From Cyanobacteria bacterium UBA11372 (GTDB lineage Bacteria > Cyanobacteriota > Cyanobacteriia > Cyanobacteriales > Aerosakkonemataceae): 13,289 nt of DNA. The stretch is from the NCBI GenBank assembly GCA_003486675.1, contig DNGG01000025.1, forward strand, positions 1 through 13,289. Direction: 5' to 3'. Shown here piece after piece: positions 8,265 to 13,289 of this stretch. Each line of letters opens with the position of its first letter. Position 1 is the stretch's first letter. The notes under the pieces are model-generated. The model was not told the DNA's origin. It did no database searches and was given only the letters and a program-made list of their open reading frames with translations. The translations under genes and the position numbers were made by a program.

Positions 8265-8287
8265 ACCTAGAAACCCGGTTTCTAGGT
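8265..8287. repeat. Palindromic repeat ACCTAGAAACC-C-GGTTTCTAGGT
   Basis: Perfect 11-bp arms flank a single central C. A second, half-length copy (ATAGAAACCCGG) lies at 8319-8330. AGAAACCCGGTTTCT palindromes are, from memory, a very common intergenic element in cyanobacteria. Confidence 0.7.
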
Positions 8288-8404
8288 TGCTCTTTGGTTG
8301 CTTTCAAGACGATTTTTCATAGAAACCCGGATGGGTGAGCGTAAGTTCCGATCTTGTTTAAAGTTACTCGTTTCCCTGGGAAAGAATAGTTATTTAACGA
8401 ACCA

Positions 8405-8425
8405 CTCCAGGACGCTCCAGGACGC
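8405..8425. repeat. Tandem 10-bp duplication CTCCAGGACG
   Basis: Two exact copies of CTCCAGGACG (8405-8414 and 8415-8424) sit inside a stretch reading AACGAACCACTCCAGGACGC, followed by GCAGAGGGAAGAGAA. The stretch resembles the ACGAACCACxxAGGACGC repeats often seen between cyanobacterial genes, which give rise to spurious small open frames. Confidence 0.5.
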
Positions 8426-8560
8426 AGAGGGAAGAGAAATGAAGAGAAGATGGGTAATTTTGCAGCGTGAAGGGAGTTTCTGTTTAGTCAAGGTGTCAGT
8501 TAGCGATCGCTAGAATCTTTTTAGCTAAAATACGCAGGTACGCGCTTTACTTCACAAACT

Positions 8561-10627
8561 ATGTCTCATCAACCTCTAAGTTACCCACCTACGGGCAAAG
8601 TTGACCAAATTGACGAATATCACGGCGTCCAAGTGCCAGATCCCTACCGATGGCTAGAAGATCCTGACTCAGATGAAACTAAGGCTTGGGTGGATGCTGA
8701 GAATTCTGTTACTTTTGAATATCTCAACCAAATCCCTGTGAGGGAAAAAATTAAGCAGCGCTTAACTCAACTTTGGGATTATGAAAAGTATGGCATTCCT
8801 TTTAAAGAAGGAAACCGTTACTTTTATTTTAAAAATGATGGGTTGCAAAATCAAAGCGTTTTGTACGCTTTAACTTCGCTTGACGGGGAACCAAAGGTTT
8901 TGCTCGATCCGAATAAACTTTCAGAAGATGGCACGGTTGCTTTATCTGGTGTTGCTATTAGCGAAGATGGCAATTTAATGGCTTACGGTTTATCTACTTC
9001 GGGTTCGGATTGGCAAGAATGGAAAGTCCGCGATGTGGAAACTGGCGAGGATATTTCTGATAGTATAAAGTGGATAAAATTTTCTGGTGCATCTTGGACG
9101 CACGATGGTCAAGGATTCTTTTATAGCCGCTATGATGAACCGAATGAGGCTACTAAGTTAGAAGATGTTAATTACTTCCAAAAACTGTTTTACCATCGCT
9201 TGGGAACGCCCCAATCTGAGGATATTTTAATCTATCACCGACCCGACCAAAAAGAATGGGGTTTCAGTGGCGGCGTTACTGAAGATGGGCGCTATTTGCT
9301 GATTAGCGTTTGGCGCGGAACAGAGCCGAAAAATCAGGTTTTTTACAAAGATTTGAATAACCCAGATGCCGAGGTTGTCGAACTAATTAATCAGTTTGAA
9401 GCTAGTTATAGTTTTATTGACAATGATGGGTCTATTTTCTGGTTCCGGACTGACTTGGATGCGCCGCGCGGTCGCGTTATTGCGATCGATCTTAACAATG
9501 CTGCCCGCGAAAATTGGCAAGAAATCCTTCCCGAGGGGGATGAAGTTCTCGAAGGTGTCAGTTTGCTGAATAATCAATTTGTTGCTGATTATTTGAAAGA
9601 CGCCCATACTCAAATTAAAATTTTCGACCTGAACGGTAATTTTGTGCGAGAGGTTGCATTACCGGGACTTGGTTCTGCGGGTGGTTTTGGCGGCAAACGT
9701 TACGATAGTTCGACTTTTTATAGTTTTACTGGCTTTACTACACCACCAACTATTTATCGCTACGATATGGTAAGCGGTGAAAGTACTATTTTCCGTCAAC
9801 CGCAGGTGGATTTTAATCCAGATGACTATGAGACGAAGCAGATATTTTATACGAGCAAAGATGGGACGCAAATTCCGATGTTTATTACTCACAAAAAGGG
9901 GATACAATTAGATGGGAATAATCCCACTTTGCTCTATGGTTACGGTGGTTTTAATATCTCTTTGACGCCTAGCTTTTCTGTCAGCCAACTGGTGTGGATG
10001 GAGATGGGTGGCGTTTATGCCGTCGCCAATTTGCGCGGGGGTGGCGAGTATGGTGAAGAATGGCATCAAGCGGGGATGAAGCTGAAGAAGCAGAATGTTT
10101 TTGATGATTTTATTGCCGCAGCGGAATGGTTAATTGCTAATAAGTATACTTCGACGGGAAAACTGGCGATCGCAGGCGGTAGTAATGGCGGATTGTTAGT
10201 CGGTGCTTGCATGACTCAACGCCCGGATTTATTTGGTGCAGCTTTGCCAGCTGTGGGTGTATTGGATATGTTGCGCTTCCATAAGTTTACCATCGGTTGG
10301 GCTTGGTGTTCTGAATATGGTTCGCCTGAAGATCCAGAAGAATTTAAGGCACTTTATGCCTATTCCCCACTGCACAATTTAAAAGCAGGTATTGCTTATC
10401 CGGCTACTATGATGACAACTGCGGATCATGACGATCGCGTCGTACCTGCCCATAGTTTCAAATTTGCAGCGGCTTTGCAAGCAGCACATCAGGGCGAGAA
10501 TCCGGTATTAATCAGAATTGAAACAAAGGCTGGACATGGTGCAGGAAAGCCTACTACTAAACAGATTGAAGAACTAGCGGATCGGTGGGCTTTTTTGGTG
10601 CGATCGCTCAATATCCCTGTTAACTAA
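8561..10627 (+). CDS. Prolyl oligopeptidase, S9 family serine peptidase
   Basis: A 688-residue cytoplasmic endopeptidase that cleaves short peptides after proline; no signal peptide or membrane helix is visible. The N-terminal part begins with the family-typical YPPTGKVDQIDEYHGVQVPD and DPYRWLEDPDS. Roughly residues 75-410 carry the repeating strands of the seven-bladed propeller that shields the active site. The C-terminal alpha/beta hydrolase domain holds the nucleophile S541 in GGSNGG, D624 in TADHDDRVVP with R626, and H659 in KAGHGAGKPT. These correspond to Ser554, Asp641, Arg643 and His680 of the porcine enzyme. The length matches the family (about 690-710). The ATG at 8561 puts the conserved N-terminus in place; no clear Shine-Dalgarno precedes it. 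It stands alone between a terminator upstream and a convergent gene downstream. Its physiological substrate here is unknown. Confidence 0.95.
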   Translation: MSHQPLSYPPTGKVDQIDEYHGVQVPDPYRWLEDPDSDETKAWVDAENSVTFEYLNQIPVREKIKQRLTQLWDYEKYGIPFKEGNRYFYFKNDGLQNQSVLYALTSLDGEPKVLLDPNKLSEDGTVALSGVAISEDGNLMAYGLSTSGSDWQEWKVRDVETGEDISDSIKWIKFSGASWTHDGQGFFYSRYDEPNEATKLEDVNYFQKLFYHRLGTPQSEDILIYHRPDQKEWGFSGGVTEDGRYLLISVWRGTEPKNQVFYKDLNNPDAEVVELINQFEASYSFIDNDGSIFWFRTDLDAPRGRVIAIDLNNAARENWQEILPEGDEVLEGVSLLNNQFVADYLKDAHTQIKIFDLNGNFVREVALPGLGSAGGFGGKRYDSSTFYSFTGFTTPPTIYRYDMVSGESTIFRQPQVDFNPDDYETKQIFYTSKDGTQIPMFITHKKGIQLDGNNPTLLYGYGGFNISLTPSFSVSQLVWMEMGGVYAVANLRGGGEYGEEWHQAGMKLKKQNVFDDFIAAAEWLIANKYTSTGKLAIAGGSNGGLLVGACMTQRPDLFGAALPAVGVLDMLRFHKFTIGWAWCSEYGSPEDPEEFKALYAYSPLHNLKAGIAYPATMMTTADHDDRVVPAHSFKFAAALQAAHQGENPVLIRIETKAGHGAGKPTTKQIEELADRWAFLVRSLNIPVN

Positions 10628-10645
10628 TTCTGTCACAAATTACCT

Positions 10646-10668
10646 GGGGCGGGCAGGATGTCCACCCC
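10646..10668. terminator. GC-rich hairpin between convergent genes, possible terminator
   Basis: GGGGCGGGCA pairs with TGTCCACCCC around a GGA loop, with one C/A mismatch and one G-U pair. It lies 18 bp after the peptidase stop codon. No U-run follows (the next bases are ACAAGATTTATATAAAT), so termination is plausible but not certain. The sequence also resembles a GGGGCGGGCA...CACCCC repeat common in cyanobacterial intergenic DNA. Confidence 0.45.
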
Positions 10669-10698
10669 ACAAGATTTATATAAATATCTTCTGACTCA

Positions 10699-10723
10699 AT
10701 TAGCCATTAGCCATTAGCCATTA
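10699..10723. repeat. Heptanucleotide repeat ATTAGCC, 3.6 units
   Basis: Three exact ATTAGCC units are followed by ATTA. The array ends one base before the amidase stop codon (minus strand), so it forms the immediate 3' flank of that gene. It is an STRR-type heptamer repeat of filamentous cyanobacteria. Confidence 0.8.
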
Positions 10724-10724
10724 C

Positions 10725-11579
10725 CTATTTAATATTGCTATTTGCCTGACGATAAATCTGAAGCAAGTTGAGAAATTTGGGAAAATCAAAACTTCGGGGG
10801 TCAACTTTGTTTCCCGATCTATCTACTTCTCTATGGGTAGTAATTCGATTCTCTGGAACGTTGCTTTGAGCGATGAACCACGCTAGAGTGTTATATTGTT
10901 CTTCGGTATAACCGCTATGGGTTGGATTTTGATTATCCCACCCATCCGGCGGCGTTTCTAATGAAATATGATAAGCAAAGTTGTTTACAGAGGGGGCAAA
11001 CTTAGGATTTGTTTTTACAGTTTCTTTGCCATTAGGACTTTCAAATACTGAGTTTCCTGCACCAAATGCTCTTTTGTCTGGCGGAACGATATAAACAACC
11101 GTTCCATCTAACTCAATTAACGTGTGGTAACTTACTTGCTTATTTTCATCGTAGTGAGGTGTTTGGAAAACATTAATCGCACCTAATGCAGAGCCTGCGG
11201 TTTCGTGCAAAACTATCATTGGTTGATTGTATACTGCTACTCCATTAATATCTTTAGTAAATCTTTCTCCATAGTTAGTTGGATGCGCCCAGGCTATTTT
11301 GTATCTGGGAGTGTGCGCGCTCGTGGCATTAACAGGATTAAGTTCTATGTTAGAAACATTTTGAGTCGGTTTTTCCTGGATTTCTGGTTTAACTTTCTCC
11401 TGGTTTTGGGAGGATTCAGCTTGAGGTTTTGGATATTGACTCCAAGCTGCTTTGGGATTTGAGTTGATTTTTGTCTTTTGTAGGATTTCTGATTCGCTGC
11501 TGAATAGGATTGCCATCAGGAAAAGCGATAGTAGAAATATTAGCAGAAACGGTTTAGCTGCCTTGAATCTAAGTTTCAT
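10725..11579 (-). CDS. N-acetylmuramoyl-L-alanine amidase (amidase_2 type), membrane-anchored
   Basis: Predicted zinc amidase that cleaves the bond between N-acetylmuramic acid and L-alanine in peptidoglycan, acting outside the cytoplasmic membrane. I choose the ATG at 11577-11579 (284 residues). It starts MKLRFKAAKPF, followed by a strongly hydrophobic segment at about 9-26, which fits a signal anchor or signal peptide. A longer frame exists from 11645, but its first 11 codons lie in a repeat element. After a Lys/Gln/Pro/Glu-rich linker (about 30-90), the catalytic domain shows H125 in IVLHETAG, SYHTLIELDGTVVYIV, H249 in TTHREVD, and K258/D260 in NKVDP. The two His and the Asp match the usual zinc ligands of the PGRP/AmpD fold. 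It could serve in cell-wall turnover or septal remodelling; this is not shown by its neighbours. The gene is convergent with the peptidase gene and in the same direction as the oxidase. Confidence 0.85.
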   Translation of the reverse strand: MKLRFKAAKPFLLIFLLSLFLMAILFSSESEILQKTKINSNPKAAWSQYPKPQAESSQNQEKVKPEIQEKPTQNVSNIELNPVNATSAHTPRYKIAWAHPTNYGERFTKDINGVAVYNQPMIVLHETAGSALGAINVFQTPHYDENKQVSYHTLIELDGTVVYIVPPDKRAFGAGNSVFESPNGKETVKTNPKFAPSVNNFAYHISLETPPDGWDNQNPTHSGYTEEQYNTLAWFIAQSNVPENRITTHREVDRSGNKVDPRSFDFPKFLNLLQIYRQANSNIK

Positions 11580-11613
11580 TTTTGCAAGGCTGGTAAAAAT
11601 AATTTGGGATTGT

Positions 11614-11722
11614 GACTGACGCAAGGACACTAAATATTGTGTCATGGTGCGTTACGCGATCGCGCTTCGCACCCTACATATTGTGTCATGGTGCGTTACG
11701 CGATCGCGCTTCGCACCCTACA
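11614..11722. repeat. Repeat element with perfect 44-bp tandem duplication (two hairpins)
   Basis: The unit starting TATTGTGTCATGGTGCGTTA and ending CGCACCCTACA occurs twice without any mismatch, at 11635-11678 and 11679-11722. Each unit holds a 28-nt hairpin-forming core, GGTGCG...CGCACC (11646-11673 and 11690-11717), with the self-complementary CGCGATCGCG, including a HIP1 octamer, in the middle. The preceding bases from 11614 (GACTGACGCAAGGACACTA) match the start of a related copy at 12939, so the whole block is one element with its 3' part duplicated. Confidence 0.85.
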
Positions 11723-11788
11723 AATAAAAATTTTGCGTAAGTGCTTAATATATTTTATCCCAATTAATAAAAATTTTTCTGTATCGCA

Positions 11789-12877
11789 TTAAACCGGAGA
11801 CTTGGCTAAAATTGCTTCGCGAATTGCGATAGCGGTGGCGGGTGCGAGTAAAACGCCGTTGCGATAGTGTCCGGTGGCTAACAATATATTATTGTAACCA
11901 GGTAATTGACCAATAATAGGAGCCGGGTATCCTTGGGGGCGGGGGCGCAATCCAAACCAAGTTCTTTTGATGGTAGCTTGGGATAGGGGGGGACAAAATG
12001 CGATCGCTCCTGCCATCACTTTATCCAATAAACTCGGATCTGCCATCACTTCCCCAGCATCTGTGGGAAATTCTACCGTCGCGCCTACCCAGTATTCTTT
12101 CTCCCCGACTGGCACGATGTGAATATCATCGCTGGTAATTACTGGCTGAAAATCGGCATTTCCCAAAGGATTTTCTACCCGTAAGTGTAATGCTTGTCCC
12201 AATACTGGTTGAATATCAACTTTTTGCGCTAACGATGCGGTTATCGGTGTCGATCCTAAACCAGCAGATATGACTATCCAATCTGTTTCTATTTGACCAT
12301 TAGATGTTTCAATCTGATAGCAAATCCCCCCATTGGTAGATGTAATTTCTTCAACTTTGACGCCAAATTGAAAATTTACGTTGTTGCGTTCAGCGGCCTC
12401 AACTAAAGCTAAAGTTAAAGCCGAAGGATCGAGTTGTCTGTCTTGGGGAGAATAAATAGCGGCGGTTGTGGTTGCTAAATTTAACTGGGGACATTTAGAC
12501 TTAATTTGGTCAATATCCCAAATTTCCAAATGCCATCCTTGAGCTTGACGAATTTCTACTAAGTTTTCCCAATCTGCGACTGAGGGAACGAGCATGAGAA
12601 TTCCCTGGCGATTGTAAAGGATTTGGCGATTTGTTTTGGCTGCTAATTCGGGGATTAAAGTTTCATAGCGTTGCAGGCTAGTTTGCCGTAACTGCCACGC
12701 TTTGCCTTTAATTTTATGACTGATAATGCCCATTAGAACGCCCAGGGCGGCACTTGTTGCTCCTTGGGCAGGGGATTGTTTATCCAGGACGGCAATCGAC
12801 AATCCTGGAATTAAACTGAGTTCGTATGCGATCGCGGCTCCCACAACGCCGCACCCGATAATTGTAATTCGACTCAT
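11789..12877 (-). CDS. FAD-dependent amine oxidoreductase of the DAO family, glycine oxidase (ThiO)-like
   Basis: A 362-residue flavoenzyme predicted to oxidise glycine or another small amino acid or amine to the imine with release of H2O2. In ThiO this supplies dehydroglycine for the thiazole ring of thiamine. The N-terminal Rossmann motif IIGCGVVGAAIAYEL (residues 6-20) and D32 in AVLDKQ bind FAD, followed by the GATSAALGVLMG segment. Near the C-terminus, WFGLRPRPQGYPAPIIG and GHYRNGVLLAPATA (R339) match the substrate and flavin region of Bacillus ThiO, where the Arg of GHFRNG holds the carboxylate. Cyanobacterial ThiO is usually fused to ThiG; this protein is stand-alone and no thi gene is near, so a related DAO enzyme with another substrate is possible. 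The ATG at 12875-12877 begins the Rossmann fold directly. The gene is flanked by related repeats. Confidence 0.85.
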   Translation of the reverse strand: MSRITIIGCGVVGAAIAYELSLIPGLSIAVLDKQSPAQGATSAALGVLMGIISHKIKGKAWQLRQTSLQRYETLIPELAAKTNRQILYNRQGILMLVPSVADWENLVEIRQAQGWHLEIWDIDQIKSKCPQLNLATTTAAIYSPQDRQLDPSALTLALVEAAERNNVNFQFGVKVEEITSTNGGICYQIETSNGQIETDWIVISAGLGSTPITASLAQKVDIQPVLGQALHLRVENPLGNADFQPVITSDDIHIVPVGEKEYWVGATVEFPTDAGEVMADPSLLDKVMAGAIAFCPPLSQATIKRTWFGLRPRPQGYPAPIIGQLPGYNNILLATGHYRNGVLLAPATAIAIREAILAKSPV

Positions 12878-12883
12878 GTTAGG

Positions 12884-12918
12884 TAATGGGTAATGGGTAA
12901 TTGGTAATTGGTAATGGG
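12884..12918. repeat. Heptanucleotide repeat TAATGGG/TAATTGG, five units
   Basis: The units read TAATGGG, TAATGGG, TAATTGG, TAATTGG and TAATGGG, immediately upstream of the oxidase start codon (minus-strand gene). The last unit also forms one arm of an 8-bp inverted repeat, GGTAATGG (12910-12917) with CCATTACC (12929-12936). The array occupies the expected leader region of the oxidase mRNA. Confidence 0.8.
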
Positions 12919-12938
12919 GGAATTCTTGCCATTACCAG

Positions 12939-13002
12939 GACTTACGCAGGGATACTAGATATGATGGAGATGGTGCGTTACACTGCGTTAACGCACCCTA
13001 CA
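12939..13002. repeat. Second copy of the GGTGCG...CGCACCCTACA repeat family
   Basis: Starts GACTTACGCAGGGATACTAG and ends ACGCACCCTACA, matching 11614-11678 in order and orientation. It contains perfect 9-bp arms GGTGCGTTA (12972-12980) and TAACGCACC (12989-12997) and the palindrome TGCGTTAACGCA (12984-12995). The central sequence differs from the left copy, which carries CGCGATCGCG there. Confidence 0.7.
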
Positions 13003-13042
13003 GATACTAATCGCTCATAGCTAATGTCAGCAAGAAAGCTAT

Positions 13043-13077
13043 ATTAGCAATTAGCAATTAGCAATTAGCAATTGGCG
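13043..13077. repeat. Heptanucleotide repeat ATTAGCA, four units plus one variant
   Basis: Four exact ATTAGCA units (13043-13070) are followed by ATTGGCG. The array lies 27 bp beyond the psbQ stop codon, in its 3' flank. It is an STRR-type repeat with a unit one base different from the ATTAGCC array at 10699. Confidence 0.8.
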
Positions 13078-13103
13078 TTATTACCCATTCCAATTAGCTA
13101 TTG

Positions 13104-13289
13104 TTAAGCTTTAGGCGTTAACTCTAAGAAAGCGTCAACGTCTTTTTTCAGCCCTGCGTAAGAACGGATAGTTGCTTTGTAGTCTTGAGCGTCGGCACCT
13201 GCATCGATGCTGAGCAAGTCTTCAATTACCTGTTGCGAGGCTTCCTTGGCAGTGGGTTGATCTTTTGGCAGCAAGTTGCGCTCTACTTG
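13104..13289 (-). CDS. psbQ: Photosystem II protein PsbQ (CyanoQ), C-terminal part only
   Basis: The last 61 codons of a minus-strand gene that runs off the right edge; the stop TAA is at 13104-13106. The visible protein starts QVERNLLPKDQPTAKEASQQ and ends DVDAFLELTPKA. The LLPKDQ..AK..A..V motif, the following helix, and the terminal D.D.FL.L.P.A match the C-terminal helices of cyanobacterial PsbQ as I remember Synechocystis sll1638. CyanoQ is a lumenal lipoprotein of photosystem II that helps stabilise the oxygen-evolving complex. The lipobox and N-terminal helices would be outside the window. The gene runs in the same direction as the oxidase but 226 bp upstream, with repeats between them, so co-transcription is doubtful. 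Identification rests on a short fragment. Confidence 0.75.
   Translation of the reverse strand, partial: QVERNLLPKDQPTAKEASQQVIEDLLSIDAGADAQDYKATIRSYAGLKKDVDAFLELTPKA

Larger units (their letters stand above)
8165..8560. other. Repeat-rich intergenic region, no credible gene
   Basis: The space between the kinase and the prolyl oligopeptidase holds a terminator, two copies of an AGAAACCCGG element, a 10-bp tandem duplication and one HIP1 octamer (8503-8510). An open frame starting at TTG 8298 runs across these repeats and shows no family resemblance or ribosome binding site, so I do not call it a gene. A TAAAAT at 8526-8531 could be a -10 box for the peptidase gene, but no matching -35 box is visible. 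Confidence 0.7.

Noticed and set aside
8298..8513. A 71-codon plus-strand open frame starting with TTG
   Set aside because: It runs through intergenic repeat elements, has no ribosome binding site, and its protein matches no family I know; part of it is the translation of a 10-bp tandem repeat.
8522..8531. Promoter for the prolyl oligopeptidase gene
   Set aside because: TAAAAT could serve as a -10 box, but no -35 hexamer lies at 16-18 bp upstream and no regulator site is visible, so it is not listed as a feature.
10699..10723. Possible CRISPR-like array (ATTAGCC repeats)
   Set aside because: The units are 7 bp and directly adjacent with no spacers; this is an STRR-type tandem repeat, as are the arrays at 12884 and 13043.
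11205..11462. An 85-codon plus-strand open frame antisense to the amidase
   Set aside because: It overlaps the linker and N-terminal part of the catalytic domain of the amidase and shows no family features.
11769..11778. AAAAATTTTT palindrome after the oxidase stop as a terminator
   Set aside because: The stem is only A-T pairs with no loop, too weak to support a terminator call.

Overview
This window looks like the chromosome of a filamentous cyanobacterium. The evidence is at least 16 copies of the octamer GCGATCGC (HIP1), several blocks of degenerate heptanucleotide repeats between genes, several intergenic palindromes of types common in cyanobacteria, and the end of a psbQ (CyanoQ) gene at the right edge. 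I cannot name the genus; an Oscillatoriales- or Nostocales-type filament is an inference.

Left part (1-8240, plus strand): the distal half of a type IV pilus / hormogonium-type chemosensory operon. A 5'-truncated chemoreceptor (TPR remnant, long acidic linker, two membrane helices, two HAMP-like segments, MCP signalling domain) is followed after 97 bp by a 1751-residue hybrid CheA kinase (HPt, long acidic repeat-rich linker, dimerisation, ATPase, CheW-like and receiver domains). Receptor-kinase pairs of this kind are PilJ/PilL in Synechocystis and HmpD/HmpE in Nostoc. They control pilus-driven gliding, phototaxis or hormogonium motility. The response regulator and CheW genes expected upstream lie outside the window. 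A rho-independent terminator at 8219-8252 closes the operon.

Middle (8241-10724): a 320-bp spacer made largely of repeat elements, then a monocistronic cytoplasmic prolyl oligopeptidase (S9 family) on the plus strand. It converges on the next gene across 97 bp that hold a hairpin and a TTAGCCA-type heptamer array.

Right part (10725-13289, all minus strand): in transcription order, the C-terminal end of psbQ, a stand-alone ThiO-like FAD-dependent amine/glycine oxidase, and a membrane-anchored amidase_2-type N-acetylmuramoyl-L-alanine amidase. The spaces between them carry related copies of one repeat family (GGTGCG...CGCACCCTACA), including a perfect 44-bp tandem duplication just upstream of the amidase. 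These three genes have no obvious shared function.

No mobile element with a transposase, CRISPR array, tRNA or rRNA was seen. No wholly new system is evident. The most unusual items are a perfect 28-bp palindromic repeat lying in frame inside the cheA-like gene, the multi-copy acidic linker of that kinase, and the repeat family on both sides of the oxidase gene.
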